Positions 34,840 through 44,808 of a stretch of DNA of 64,000 nt are shown one piece after another; the first letter of the stretch is position 1, and the number at the start of each line of letters is the position of its first letter. The notes below the pieces were generated by a model that saw only the letters and a program-made list of their open reading frames with translations, was not told the origin of the DNA and did not search any database. The translations under genes and the position numbers were made by a program. This stretch comes from Hymenobacter sp. DG25A (GTDB lineage: Bacteria; Bacteroidota; Bacteroidia; Cytophagales; Hymenobacteraceae): the NCBI RefSeq assembly GCF_001280305.1, contig NZ_CP012623.1, positions 3,534,001-3,598,000 of the forward strand, read 5' to 3'.

Positions 34840-36156
34840 ATGAAGTCTTCCATTTTCCTGCTTACTGCTGCTCTGGTTGCAGGAAGCGCTGCGCTGGCTC
34901 CGGCTACGGCGCAAAATGCCGCCCGTGCGGCGCGCATTGCTACGTTGTCAAATGATACCGAGCAGGAAGTTATTGGCTGGCGCCGCGACCTGCACGAGCA
35001 CCCGGAGCTGGGAAATCAGGAAAACCGGACCGCGGCCCTGGTAGCTGAGCAGCTCAAAAAGATGGGTATTGAAGTGCAAACGGGCGTAGCGCGCACCGGC
35101 GTGGTAGGCATACTGCGCGGTGGCAAGCCCGGCCGCGTGGTGGCCCTGCGGGCCGATATGGATGCCCTGCCCGTGACGGAAGCCAACAATCTGCCTTTTG
35201 CCTCCAAAGCCACCGCCACCTACAACGGCCAGCAAGTAGGCGTGATGCACGCCTGCGGCCACGATACCCACGTAGCCATGCTGCTGGGAGCCGCCGAGGT
35301 GCTCAGTAAAATGCGGAAAGACCTGCCGGGTACCGTCAAGTTTATCTTTCAGCCGGCCGAGGAAGGCTCCCTGCCCGGCGAGGAAGGCGGCGCCCGCCTG
35401 ATGGTGAAAGAAGGCGTACTGACTAACCCCACCGTAGATGCCATTTTCGGGGTGCACATCAATGCCCAAACGGAAGTAGGCACCCTGAAGTACCGCCCCG
35501 AGGGCACCATGGCCAGCTCCGATGTCTTCAAGATTACGGTGAAGGGCAAGTCGGCGCACGGGGCGTATCCCTGGCTGAGCATAGATCCGGTGGTTACCGC
35601 CGCCCAGATTATTACCGGCCTGCAAACTATCATCAGCCGGCAAACAGAGCTGACGGAAGATGCCGCTGTGCTCACGGTGGGCATGGTGCACGGGGGCGTG
35701 CGCAACAACATTATTCCCGAACAGGTAGAGCTGACCGGCACCATCCGCACGCTGAATAAAGACATGCAGCAGAAAATTTGGGCGGCCGTGCGGCGCACAG
35801 CTACCAACATTGCGGAAAGCGTCGGGGCCACGGCCGAGGTAGAAATTGAGAATTATGCGCCCGTTACGTTCAACAATCCGCGCCTGATGGAGCAAATGCT
35901 GCCTTCGCTGCGGCAGGTAGCCGGCCCGCAGCACGTGGTACTGCAGAAGGCCGTAACCGGCGCCGAGGACTTTGCCTTTTATCAGGAAAAAATACCCGGC
36001 CTGTTTGTGTTTGTGGGCGGCATGCCCAAAGGGAAAAAGCCCGCTGAAACCGCGCCCCACCATACCCCGGGCTTCTTTATTGATGAAAGCGGCTTCACGC
36101 TGGGCGTAAAAACCCTGGCTACGCTGGCTTCCGATTATCTCAACGCCAAAAAATAG
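34840..36156 (+). CDS. M20 family metallo-amidohydrolase, exported
   Basis: This 438-residue enzyme resembles IAA-amino acid / hippurate hydrolases (M20D). Metal and catalytic residues appear in RADMDALPV, MHACGHDTH and FQPAEEGSLPGEEGG, with a dimerisation domain in the middle (MASSDVFKITVKGKSAHGA) and a final His in APHHTPGF. A signal peptide (residues 1-24, ending ATAQ) suggests periplasmic action, where it would release amino acids from N-acyl conjugates. The ATG at 34840 starts the signal peptide. A promoter-like TATCTTGA lies at 34806-34813. The ATP-grasp gene follows after 42 bases. Confidence 0.92.
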   Translation: MKSSIFLLTAALVAGSAALAPATAQNAARAARIATLSNDTEQEVIGWRRDLHEHPELGNQENRTAALVAEQLKKMGIEVQTGVARTGVVGILRGGKPGRVVALRADMDALPVTEANNLPFASKATATYNGQQVGVMHACGHDTHVAMLLGAAEVLSKMRKDLPGTVKFIFQPAEEGSLPGEEGGARLMVKEGVLTNPTVDAIFGVHINAQTEVGTLKYRPEGTMASSDVFKITVKGKSAHGAYPWLSIDPVVTAAQIITGLQTIISRQTELTEDAAVLTVGMVHGGVRNNIIPEQVELTGTIRTLNKDMQQKIWAAVRRTATNIAESVGATAEVEIENYAPVTFNNPRLMEQMLPSLRQVAGPQHVVLQKAVTGAEDFAFYQEKIPGLFVFVGGMPKGKKPAETAPHHTPGFFIDESGFTLGVKTLATLASDYLNAKK

Positions 36157-36198
36157 CCCGCCCTGCGCTGTAGCGGCCCCTTTTACCTAGAATAGCCC

Positions 36199-37122
36199 AT
36201 GCATCTTGCTTTAGTAACCTGCGCCAGCAAAGCGCAATATGCCGCCGATACGGTAGAGGACGAAGACGTACTGCTGGAGCGCGACCTGCGCGCCCGCGGC
36301 CACCAGGTAAGCGTGGTGGTCTGGTCCGATGAAACCGTAGCTTGGGGCCAGTATGATGCCGTGGTGCTGAAGTCACCGTGGGACTACTTTGACCGGGTGG
36401 CTGAGTTTTATCAATGGCTGAACCGCCTGGAGGCTGAGGGCATTCCGCTGCTCAACCCCGTGGCCACCGTGCGCTGGAACGCTGATAAGCGGTACTTGCT
36501 GGAAATGCAGGAGGCCGGCGTGCCCATTGTACCCACCCGCTGGCTGGCGCGCGGCACGCAGTTTCAACCCGCCGCGCTGTTTGCCGGGCTGCAAACAGAA
36601 CAGCTAATCGTGAAGCCGGCCGTGAGCGGTGGCGCCAAAAACACCTTCTCGCTTACCCCGGCCCAGGCTGCGGAGCAGGCCGCGCAGATAACTGCGCTGC
36701 TGGCCGACGGGGATTTCCTGGCCCAACCCTTCCTGCCCGAGATTCAGACCGGCGGCGAATGGTCCCTGGTTTACCTGGGAGGCAGCTTCAGCCATTGCGT
36801 GCTGAAGCTGCCCAAGTCCGGCGACTTCCGCGTGCAGCACTACCTGGGCGGAAGCATTGCCCCCACGCCACCGCCCGCCGCCGTGCAGCAGGCCGCCGAT
36901 GCCATTATGCAGCGCTTTGCGGCCGGCTGCCTATATGCCCGCGTAGATGGCGTGGTGGTGAACGGCGAATTCCTGCTGATGGAGCTGGAGCTGATTGAGC
37001 CCTTCCTGTACCTGGATTCCGCGCCCGGTTCTTGGGCGCGCTACGAGCAGGCGTTGGTGGAGCTGGCGGCTAAAAGCCATTCACCACAAATCCCCCATCC
37101 ACACTCAGGCACTGCCCGGTAA
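36199..37122 (+). CDS. ATP-grasp domain protein
   Basis: This 307-residue protein has the ATP-grasp ligase pattern: an N-terminal domain that opens [20 protein letters not shown], a central SPWDYF segment, an ATP-binding Lys in [16 protein letters not shown], and a metal-binding pair near the end in [15 protein letters not shown]. It resembles the DcsG-like (O-ureido-serine cyclo-ligase) and glutathione-synthetase-like group, which join a carboxylate to an amine with ATP. The substrate is not known. The last 17 codons run into the 3' end of the converging SDR gene (53-base overlap) and look like an extension rather than conserved protein. Confidence 0.82.
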   Translation: MHLALVTCASKAQYAADTVEDEDVLLERDLRARGHQVSVVVWSDETVAWGQYDAVVLKSPWDYFDRVAEFYQWLNRLEAEGIPLLNPVATVRWNADKRYLLEMQEAGVPIVPTRWLARGTQFQPAALFAGLQTEQLIVKPAVSGGAKNTFSLTPAQAAEQAAQITALLADGDFLAQPFLPEIQTGGEWSLVYLGGSFSHCVLKLPKSGDFRVQHYLGGSIAPTPPPAAVQQAADAIMQRFAAGCLYARVDGVVVNGEFLLMELELIEPFLYLDSAPGSWARYEQALVELAAKSHSPQIPHPHSGTAR

Positions 37123-37837
37123 TGTAGCTGGCGGCCGGCAGGCAGAGGAAAGCCACGGCCGCCGCTACTTCGGCGGGCTCACCAATGCGCTTCATGGGTG
37201 TGCGGTCCAGCACCTGCTGCAGATACTCCGGGTTGCTGAGCACGCCGGCGGCCAGCGGCGTATGAATGTACCAGGGCGCCACCGCGTTTACCCGAATGTC
37301 ATCGGGTGCCCACTCCACCGCCAGGTTGCGGGTAAGCTGCAGCATAGCGGCTTTCGTCATGCCGTAAATGGCCCCGGTGCGCAGGTGCGTGAGCCCGGCC
37401 ACCGAGGAAACGTTTACAATGCTGGCCCCCGCCGTTTCCCGCAGCAAAGGATACAGTTCCTGGCACATTCCAAATACCGATTCCAGATTGGTGGCCATCA
37501 GGTATTGATATTCCTCAGGGCTGTAAGCCGCGGTGGGCTTCCGGATGTTGGTGCCCACATTATTCACCAGAATACCACAGGGTAATTGTAAGTCGGCTAC
37601 TGCCTGCCGCACCTGCGTGTGCCCGGCGGCCGTGCTTACATCGGCGGCAATACCGTGCGCGGCCAGGCCCTGCGCCTGCCAGGCCTGTACCTGCTGCTGC
37701 AGGGCCTCCGGCTGGCGGGCTACGGCCAGCACCGTAGCGCCCAGCTGCAATAATTCTTCCGCAATGGCTGCGCCAATGCCTTTGGAGGCTCCCGTAACTA
37801 CGGCAACGTTTTTATCTAATTTCCAGCGAGTAATCAT
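37070..37837 (-). CDS. SDR family NAD(P)-dependent oxidoreductase
   Basis: This 255-residue SDR is close in pattern to tropinone-reductase-like enzymes. It shows [36 protein letters not shown], and the catalytic Tyr/Lys in [10 protein letters not shown], and it ends in [13 protein letters not shown] cytoplasmic NADPH-dependent ketone or alcohol conversion is likely. The ATG at 37837 begins the coding frame; a TTG 9 bases upstream is in frame but weaker. Its 3' end overlaps the converging ATP-grasp gene by 53 bases, and the SDR end is the conserved one. Confidence 0.92.
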   Translation of the reverse strand: MITRWKLDKNVAVVTGASKGIGAAIAEELLQLGATVLAVARQPEALQQQVQAWQAQGLAAHGIAADVSTAAGHTQVRQAVADLQLPCGILVNNVGTNIRKPTAAYSPEEYQYLMATNLESVFGMCQELYPLLRETAGASIVNVSSVAGLTHLRTGAIYGMTKAAMLQLTRNLAVEWAPDDIRVNAVAPWYIHTPLAAGVLSNPEYLQQVLDRTPMKRIGEPAEVAAAVAFLCLPAASYITGQCLSVDGGFVVNGF

Positions 37838-38110
37838 AGCGCGCAAAGAACGGGAATAGCGGAGATAAATGGCGCTGGCCCGCTACCCGAACCGGTGGCG
37901 GGTCGGGTAAATTATTAATATAAAATTCAAATAATACAAAATATAGAATTTGAAAATATAGCGTGTTAAAATAAAATTTTATCAAAAAAATGGATTGAAC
38001 ATACAGGATATTGCAAAAATAACTAGTTTGGCCAACCATTATGCAAAAAGCCACCTCTCTTGGCTTCGCAAATGGCCCTCTCTTTTTTCACTACCCCAAC
38101 CAAACCCTTT

Positions 38111-40543
38111 ATGGAAAAGAAGTACCCGGCAGTTGTGCTGCTGGTACTGGGTGGCATGCTCTGCATGCCTGCCCAGGCCCAAAATTATGCGCGTGTTAAG
38201 CAGCGTATTTCCTCCGCGGATGGTCAGCCTGAGATGATCAGCTTTAATGCTGGTCGGGGCTACAAGCTGGCGGAAGCTCAGCAGATGTTCCGTGAGCAGC
38301 TGGCCCTCTCGAAAGAAGAGGCGCTGGTACGCAGCCAGGCAGATAAAGATGAGCTTGGTTTCCTGAACGAGCGTTATCAGCAGTATTACAAAGGCATTAA
38401 AGTTGAAAATGGTGTTTATCTGCTGCACGCCCGTCAGGGAGAGGTAGAAGCCATCAACGGTAAGTTGGAGCGCCTTGGTAAAATCAGCACCACGCCTTCC
38501 CTGAACGAAGAGCAGGCCCTAGGCCGTGCCCTCTCATTCGTAAGCGCCAAGAAGTACATGTGGCAGGACGATGCCAGCTACAAGCCCAAGGGCGAGCTGG
38601 TGATTGTACGCAACACCCTGAGTAAAAATACTGCCGGCAAAGCTACCCTGGCTTACAAATTTGATGTTTACGCCCAGCAGCCCGTGAGCCGCGCCTACAT
38701 TTATGTAGATGCGCAGTCGGGTGAGGTGATTTCCAAGAACGACATCATCAAGCACACGGCCGCCACGGCTTCTTTCGCTACCGCTTACAGTGGTACCCGC
38801 TCGCTGGCTGATGACTACACCGGTGCTACGTACCGCCTGCGCGAAGTAACCCGCGGCCTGGGTATCGAAACCTATAACTGCAAAAAAGGCAGCAGCTACA
38901 CCGCGGCCGTTGACTTCACCGATGCTGACAACAGCTGGACGGAGTACAACAACGCCAACTTCGACAACGTAGCCGGCGATGCGCACTTTGGTGCCCAGGC
39001 TACCTACGACTACTGGAAGAACGTACACGGCCGTAACTCCTACGACAACGCCGGCGCTAAAATCAAGAGCTATGTGCACTTTGATGATACCCCCGGTGAT
39101 GGTGTAGGCTACGAAAACGCCTACTGGAACGGCTCGGTCATGACCTACGGCGACGGCGCTACCCGCTTCCGTCCCCTGACCTCGCTGGACGTATGCGGCC
39201 ACGAAATTGGCCACGCCGTGTGCGAGAAAACCGCCAACCTGGTGTACTCCAACGAGTCTGGCGCCATGAACGAAGGCTTCTCTGATATCTGGGGTGCCAG
39301 CGTGGAAGCTTACGCAGTTGCCAGCCTGGGCGCTACGTCCGGTGGTGCCAGAGCTAAATCTACCTGGCTGATTGGCGAGGAAATCGACAAGCAGCAGGCC
39401 GCTCTGCGTTCTATGAGCGACCCGAACTCGCTGGGTCAGCCCGCTTACTACAAAGGCCTGAAGTGGTACACCGGTACTGCCGACAACGGCGGTGTGCACA
39501 CCAACTCAGGGGTACTGAACTACTGGTTCTATCTGATTGCCCAGGGCAAAACCGGCACCAACGAAAAAGGCCTGTCCTTCTCGGTATCGGCTTTGGGCAT
39601 CACCACGGCCGCTAAAATTGCTTACCGCGCTGAGAGTGTATACCTCACGTCATCGTCTACCTACGCTTCGGCTCGTACTTACACCATCAAAGCCGCACAG
39701 GATCTGTACGGTGTAGGTTCTACCCAGGAGCAGGCAGTAACCAATGCCTGGTATGCCGTAGGGGTGGGCGCCGCCTACAGCGGTGGTACCACGCCTCCAC
39801 CCACCACCGTTACGTATTGCGCCTCCAAGGGCACCAGCGTAGCTTATGAGTGGATTGACTATGTACAGCTGGGCTCCATCACCCGTACTTCCTCCAAGGA
39901 TGCCGGCTACTACAATGGCACGGCTCTGAGCACAACAGTTGCGGCCGGCTCTTCGCAGACGCTGACCATCAGCGGTGGCTTCGCCTCTACGGTGTACACC
40001 GAGTACTGGGGTATTTATGTTGACTGGAACCAGGATGGTGACTTCATCGATGCCGGTGAAAAAGTAGATGGTGGCTCGGCTGCCAGCAGCGGCAACCTGA
40101 CCAGCACCTTCACCGTGCCTACCACGGCTAAATCGGGCACAACCCGTATGCGCATTGTGATGAGCGACAACTCGGCTACTACCAGCTGCGGCTCTTACAG
40201 CTACGGCGAAACCGAAGACTACTCGCTGAACATCACCGGCGGTACGTTGGCTGCCACGCCAGTGGCCGGCCTGACGACCATCACCGGCGACAAGCTGAGC
40301 AAATCGGCCGCCCGTGGTCTGGAAGTATTCCCGAACCCGGCTTCGGAGTCGCTGCGCCTAGCCCTGCCCGGCGGTGCTAAAGCTACCAACGTGAAAGTAG
40401 TAGACCTGCGCGGCGCGGCCGTAGCCGGTGTCCGCTACGATGGCAACGGTGAGCTGAACATCAGCAACCTGGCTAAAGGCATGTATGTGGTAACGGTGAG
40501 CGACGGTCAGAAGACCTTCCACCAGCGTTTCGTAAAGCAATAG
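38111..40543 (+). CDS. M4 family metallopeptidase with GEVED domain, T9SS cargo
   Basis: This 810-residue secreted thermolysin-like protease has a signal peptide (residues 1-24, ending AQAQ) and an FTP/PepSY propeptide (about 40-220). The M4 catalytic domain has HEIGH at 364-368, the third zinc ligand Glu388 in GAMNEGFSD, and the catalytic His in GVHTNSGVLNYW. A GEVED domain follows (about 575-690, EYWGIYVDWNQDGDF) and the protein ends in a T9SS type A tag (VFPNPASESLRL). It is expected outside the cell, cutting proteins for nutrition. A close paralogue without GEVED follows at 40832. The frame is open 51 bases upstream; the ATG at 38111 starts the signal peptide. Confidence 0.95.
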   Translation: MEKKYPAVVLLVLGGMLCMPAQAQNYARVKQRISSADGQPEMISFNAGRGYKLAEAQQMFREQLALSKEEALVRSQADKDELGFLNERYQQYYKGIKVENGVYLLHARQGEVEAINGKLERLGKISTTPSLNEEQALGRALSFVSAKKYMWQDDASYKPKGELVIVRNTLSKNTAGKATLAYKFDVYAQQPVSRAYIYVDAQSGEVISKNDIIKHTAATASFATAYSGTRSLADDYTGATYRLREVTRGLGIETYNCKKGSSYTAAVDFTDADNSWTEYNNANFDNVAGDAHFGAQATYDYWKNVHGRNSYDNAGAKIKSYVHFDDTPGDGVGYENAYWNGSVMTYGDGATRFRPLTSLDVCGHEIGHAVCEKTANLVYSNESGAMNEGFSDIWGASVEAYAVASLGATSGGARAKSTWLIGEEIDKQQAALRSMSDPNSLGQPAYYKGLKWYTGTADNGGVHTNSGVLNYWFYLIAQGKTGTNEKGLSFSVSALGITTAAKIAYRAESVYLTSSSTYASARTYTIKAAQDLYGVGSTQEQAVTNAWYAVGVGAAYSGGTTPPPTTVTYCASKGTSVAYEWIDYVQLGSITRTSSKDAGYYNGTALSTTVAAGSSQTLTISGGFASTVYTEYWGIYVDWNQDGDFIDAGEKVDGGSAASSGNLTSTFTVPTTAKSGTTRMRIVMSDNSATTSCGSYSYGETEDYSLNITGGTLAATPVAGLTTITGDKLSKSAARGLEVFPNPASESLRLALPGGAKATNVKVVDLRGAAVAGVRYDGNGELNISNLAKGMYVVTVSDGQKTFHQRFVKQ

Positions 40544-40568
40544 TCTCCACCGGAGAGTAATGCTAAGT

Positions 40569-40600
40569 AAAAAGGCCCGGCGCATGCGCCGGGCCTTTTT
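40569..40600 (+). terminator. terminator after first M4 protease
   Basis: A 16-base perfect palindrome arm (AAAAAGGCCCGGCGCA and its complement) ends in five T. It closes the first protease gene. Confidence 0.9.
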
Positions 40601-40831
40601 CATTTTAAGTGCGCTTAAGGCAAGGATGCCACTAGGTGCATTGCCCGGCCTGTTGATTGTTGATTTTTGAATAAAAGGAATGCTTCTATAAAAATTTCGA
40701 TGGATTTTAATGGAATTTTAATGAACCTATTAAAACAATATCTAAATTGATGAGCCAACTATCAGTATGCCTCTCTTAAGAGCACTGTACTTCGCTTAAA
40801 ATCTTTTTTTCATCACCCCAACCCCATTTGT

Positions 40832-42832
40832 ATGCAAAAAAAGTACTCGGTAGCTACCCTTCTTATGCTGGGCGGCTTGCTTTCATTTTCGGCCCAGGCC
40901 CAGGATTATTCACGCGTAAAGCAGCGTATTACTTCGGAAGATGGTCAACCGGAGCTGATTAGTTTCCGGGCCGGCCGGTCTTACAAAATGAGTGATGCCC
41001 AGCAGATGTTCCGCGAGCAGCTGGCTCTCTCCAAAGAAGAATCATTGGTACGCACCCAGTCTGGCCAGGATGACCTGGGCATGGTGAATGAGCGCTACCA
41101 GCAGTATTACAAAGGCATCAAAGTTGAAAATGGTGCTTACCTGCTGCACGCCCGCCAGGGAGATGTGCAGCTGATTAATGGCCGCCTGGTGCGGGGCATG
41201 GAGCAAGTAAAAACGACTCCTTCCCTGAGCGAAGAGCAGGCCCTCAGCCGCGCTATGTCTTTTGTAGGCGCCAGCAAGTTCATGTGGCAGGATGCCGAGG
41301 AAGAAGCCTTCCTCAAAAAAACCAGCAAAGATGCCGCCGCCAGCTACAAGCCCAAGGGCGAGCTGGTGATTGTGCGCAACACGCTGGGCAAAGGCGCTGC
41401 CGCCGGCAAAGCCACCCTGGCCTACAAGTTTGATGTGTATGCCCAGGCTCCTGTAAGCCGCGCCTTCCTGTATGTGGATGCGCAGTCGGGCGAGGTGATT
41501 TCCAAGAACGATATCATCAAGCACGCCGGTGCTACCGCTACCTTTGCTACCGCCTACAGCGGTACCCGCTCGTTTGCTGATGAAACCGCTACTGGCGGCT
41601 ATCGTCTGCGGGAGCTGACCCGTGGCCTGGGTATCGAAACCTACAATATGAAGAAGGGCCAGCAGTATAGCCGCGCCGTCGACTTCATTGATGCTGACAA
41701 CAACTGGACGGCAGCTGAATACAATAATGCCAACTTCGATAACGTAGCCGGCGACGCGCACTTCGGTGCGCAGGCCACTTACGACTACTGGAAGAACGTA
41801 CACGGCCGTAACTCCTTCGATAACGCCGGTGCTAAAATCAAGAGCTACGTGCACTACGGCCGCAGCTACGAAAATGCGTACTGGAACGGCTCCGTGATGA
41901 CCTACGGCGACGGCGCTACCCGTTTCCGCCCGCTGACCGCCATGGACGTGTGCGGCCACGAAATCGGCCACGCCGTGTGCGAGAAAACCGCCAACCTGGT
42001 GTACTCCAACGAATCGGGCGCCATGAACGAAGGCTTCTCTGATATCTGGGGTGCCTGCGTAGAAGCTTACGCTGTTTCGAACCTGGGTGCTACCTCTTCC
42101 GGCGCAAAGGCCAAGTCTACCTGGCTGATTGGCGAGGAGATTGACAAGCAGCAGGCCGCTCTGCGCTCTATGAGCGACCCGAACTCGCTGGGTCAGCCCG
42201 CTTACTACAAAGGTTTGAAGTGGTACACCGGTACCTCCGATAACGGCGGTGTACACACCAACTCAGGTGTATTGAACTACTGGTTCTACCTGATTGCTGA
42301 TGGCAAAACCGGCACCAATGAAAAAGGCCAGTCATTCTCAGTAACGGGTCTGGGCATGGATGCGGCCGGCAAAATTGCCTTCCGCGCTGAAAGCGTATAC
42401 CTGACGGCTTCCTCTACCTACGCCAACGCCCGCACCGCCAGCATTCAGGCTGCGCAGGATTTGTATGGCGTTGGTTCCGTACAGGAGCAGTCGGTAACCA
42501 ATGCTTGGTATGCCGTAGGAGTAGGCTCGGCCGCAGTAGCCAACGTGGCTGCTCCTGCAGGCACTACTGCTATCAACACCGGCTTCACGGTAAACAAAGC
42601 AAAAGGCGTTGATGTGTTCCCGGTTCCGGCTACCAACGAGCTGACGGTGTCCCTGCGCGGTGCAGGTACCCTGAGCAACGTGCGCGTAATCGATATGCGC
42701 GGTGCTACCGTAACCTCGGCCCGCTACAAGGGAGATGGTGTCCTGGACATCAGCACCCTAGCTAAAGGCCTGTACATGGTATCAGCCAGCGACGGGGAGC
42801 AAACCTTCCACCAGCGTTTCGTGAAAGAATAG
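40832..42832 (+). CDS. M4 family metallopeptidase, T9SS cargo
   Basis: This 666-residue thermolysin-like protease is the tandem paralogue of the gene before it. It has a signal peptide (residues 1-24, ending AQAQ), an FTP/PepSY propeptide, HEIGH at 376-380 with Glu400, GVHTNSGVLNYW, and a C-terminal T9SS type A tag (VFPVPATNELTV). It has no GEVED domain, and an insertion of about 16 residues sits in the propeptide (AEEEAFLKKTSKDAA). The catalytic region is nearly identical to its neighbour in protein and very close in DNA. An AT-rich spacer of 288 bases precedes it, so it probably has its own promoter. Confidence 0.95.
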   Translation: MQKKYSVATLLMLGGLLSFSAQAQDYSRVKQRITSEDGQPELISFRAGRSYKMSDAQQMFREQLALSKEESLVRTQSGQDDLGMVNERYQQYYKGIKVENGAYLLHARQGDVQLINGRLVRGMEQVKTTPSLSEEQALSRAMSFVGASKFMWQDAEEEAFLKKTSKDAAASYKPKGELVIVRNTLGKGAAAGKATLAYKFDVYAQAPVSRAFLYVDAQSGEVISKNDIIKHAGATATFATAYSGTRSFADETATGGYRLRELTRGLGIETYNMKKGQQYSRAVDFIDADNNWTAAEYNNANFDNVAGDAHFGAQATYDYWKNVHGRNSFDNAGAKIKSYVHYGRSYENAYWNGSVMTYGDGATRFRPLTAMDVCGHEIGHAVCEKTANLVYSNESGAMNEGFSDIWGACVEAYAVSNLGATSSGAKAKSTWLIGEEIDKQQAALRSMSDPNSLGQPAYYKGLKWYTGTSDNGGVHTNSGVLNYWFYLIADGKTGTNEKGQSFSVTGLGMDAAGKIAFRAESVYLTASSTYANARTASIQAAQDLYGVGSVQEQSVTNAWYAVGVGSAAVANVAAPAGTTAINTGFTVNKAKGVDVFPVPATNELTVSLRGAGTLSNVRVIDMRGATVTSARYKGDGVLDISTLAKGLYMVSASDGEQTFHQRFVKE

Positions 42833-42854
42833 TTTCGACTGTTTCTTCCTGAAT

Positions 42855-42889
42855 AAAAAAGGCCCGTTGCATCAGCAGCGGGCCTTTTT
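42855..42889 (+). terminator. terminator after second M4 protease
   Basis: AAAAAAGGCCCGTTGC pairs with GCAGCGGGCCTTTTT (one G-T pair) across a short loop. It closes the gene before a converging barrel gene. Confidence 0.85.
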
Positions 42890-42920
42890 GTTATTGGGCG
42901 TCTGGTTACGAAGGATGATT

Positions 42921-43697
42921 TTAGGGGCGAAGGGCATATTCCAGTTTTAGCTCCAACAGACCGTAGCCATCATTGTGCTGGGCATTGCCGCTATGGATGG
43001 TGCTCACATCATCCAGCTGATCGGTAGACGTGAAAAAATAGGTGGCTTCCGTGGTAACGTTCACGCGCCGGGAAGCCCGCACGGTAAGGCCCAGCCCCAC
43101 CGGCGCGATGAAAGCCACTGCTGGGTAGTCGTTGCGCTCGGGGCTGATGAAGGTGGTGCCATTATCCGGACGAGTAGTGCCTTCATAGGCTTCGGGGCTA
43201 TAGAGCAGGCCGCCTACGCCCAGCCGCAGATACGGTTTCAGCACCGCCGGGCTACCGTGGGAATCGGCAAACTCGCCGTTGTCGCGCAGCAGGCCCAGGC
43301 GGACCTGGGCAATGAGTGAAGCATTGCGCCCGCGGAAGGCCAGGTTATTAAACTCGCCGCGGGAAGCCAGCCGGTCTTTCGCCCCAATTTGAAAGCCGGA
43401 GAATTCGGCCCCAACCTGCAGGCCCGGGTGCCACATATACAGCACCCCGATGCTGCCGGCCGGCCCGATAAAATTCTGGGACAGGCCGCCCAGGTCACCA
43501 TTGTAAAAGGCCACGCCACCGCCGGCTGTAAACCGCACCGGGCCCCGGTAGTAGGGGCGGGCCTGGGCATTATAATGGCGCTTGCTATGCCCCGGACTTT
43601 GGGCATACGTGGCCGAAATGGGCAAAAGAATGCAGAAAGAGCTAAGAAGCAACAGGGAAATTCTCACGGGCAAAAGGCAAGGGTACTGGCCCGGCAT
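42921..43697 (-). CDS. outer membrane beta-barrel protein
   Basis: This 258-residue protein has a signal peptide (hydrophobic SLLLLSSFCILLPISA, cleavage near residue 32) and alternating strands typical of small outer-membrane barrels (FTAGGGVAFYNGDLGG, SIGVLYMWHPGLQVGAEFSGF, YLRLGVGGLLYSPEAY, VTTEATYFFTST). The final strand ends LELKLEYALRP. It resembles the porin/DUF6089-like barrels of Bacteroidota. No ligand can be inferred. It is divergent from an esterase gene and converges on the second M4 protease gene. Confidence 0.8.
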   Translation of the reverse strand: MPGQYPCLLPVRISLLLLSSFCILLPISATYAQSPGHSKRHYNAQARPYYRGPVRFTAGGGVAFYNGDLGGLSQNFIGPAGSIGVLYMWHPGLQVGAEFSGFQIGAKDRLASRGEFNNLAFRGRNASLIAQVRLGLLRDNGEFADSHGSPAVLKPYLRLGVGGLLYSPEAYEGTTRPDNGTTFISPERNDYPAVAFIAPVGLGLTVRASRRVNVTTEATYFFTSTDQLDDVSTIHSGNAQHNDGYGLLELKLEYALRP

Positions 43698-43932
43698 ACG
43701 CCAGCCGGGCGCTGGTCGTTGCCCAACGTTGGGAGCCGCGGCTTTATTGGCTGGGGCTTAGGGTGGATGGGCACGCCCAAAAACCCGGCTTCCGGCCAAC
43801 CCAGCGGCCGCTTTATCCCGCCTGGCAAACGGGCTGGCGGGCTCAGCAGCAAACCGTACTGTTGGCCCCGTACGTACAGGCTTACACACTTGCTATTGCC
43901 GCGCCCCTCTACCGGGGGCTTTTGCCTCTTCT

Positions 43933-44805
43933 ATGGTTGTTTCTTATTCTCGCCTTCGGGCGGTTAGTGCCTGTCTGATTTTGCTGCTGACCAGCTTTTT
44001 AACCAACTCCTGCGCCAGCTTCCGCACCCAGGATATTCCCTATGTAGCTTCCGCCGCCGCGGATTTCGATGCCACCCATCAGCAGCTGGATGTGTATGCT
44101 CCCCGGAAAAAGCAGCCGGCCGGGCAGCCCGTGGTGGTGTTTATCCATGGGGGTAACTGGAACAGTGGGAGCAAAAGCCAGTACGGTTTTATTGGGCGCG
44201 AGCTGGCCCGGCAAGGCATGGTAGCCGTCATCGTAGACTACCGCCTCTCGCCGGCGGTACAGGTGCCGGCCATGGCCGCCGACTGTGCCCGGGCCGTGCA
44301 GTGGACGGTAGCGCACATTGCCGAATACGGCGGCGACCCTAACCGCATTTTCCTGATGGGGCACTCCGCCGGCGGCGGACTGGCCGCTCTGTTGGCTACC
44401 GATAATACGCTGTTCACGCAGCTGGGCTTACCGGCAAACCCGGTGCGCGGCGCCGTGCTGAACGACCCCGCCGGGCTGGATATGTATGACTACCTGAAAA
44501 AGATGCAATACCCCGGCGACAGGCAATATCTGACATCGTTTGGGAAGAATCCGGAAGGGTGGCGGCAGGTATCTGCCATGCACCACGTAACGGCAGCCAG
44601 CCCGCCTTTCCTGCTGTTTGTGGGCGGCCAAACTTATCCCTCCATTCTGCACAGTAGTGAGGCTTTCCGGCAGCGACTGCAGGCTTTGGGCCAGAAGCCC
44701 GGCTATACCCTGCAGCCGGGCAAAAACCACATTCCCATGGTGCTGCAGCTGTTCTGGCACAACAACATTATTTACCGGCAGCTCCGCCCTTTCGTGGGTT
44801 TGTAA
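43933..44805 (+). CDS. alpha/beta hydrolase (esterase/lipase), lipoprotein
   Basis: This 290-residue protein has a lipoprotein signal peptide (LILLLTSFLTNSC, Cys near residue 27). Its core is an esterase of the hormone-sensitive-lipase/carboxylesterase type: the oxyanion motif HGGNW, the nucleophile Ser in GHSAGGG, and a C-terminal His in GKNHIPMVL. The mature protein would sit in the envelope. It ends 3 bases before the converging PLD-like gene. The substrate is unknown. Confidence 0.88.
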   Translation: MVVSYSRLRAVSACLILLLTSFLTNSCASFRTQDIPYVASAAADFDATHQQLDVYAPRKKQPAGQPVVVFIHGGNWNSGSKSQYGFIGRELARQGMVAVIVDYRLSPAVQVPAMAADCARAVQWTVAHIAEYGGDPNRIFLMGHSAGGGLAALLATDNTLFTQLGLPANPVRGAVLNDPAGLDMYDYLKKMQYPGDRQYLTSFGKNPEGWRQVSAMHHVTAASPPFLLFVGGQTYPSILHSSEAFRQRLQALGQKPGYTLQPGKNHIPMVLQLFWHNNIIYRQLRPFVGL

Positions 44806-44808
44806 GGC

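Noticed and set aside
43664..43978. several short frames in the gap before the esterase gene
   Set aside because: All overlap each other and the signal peptides of flanking genes; no start signal or similarity supports them.
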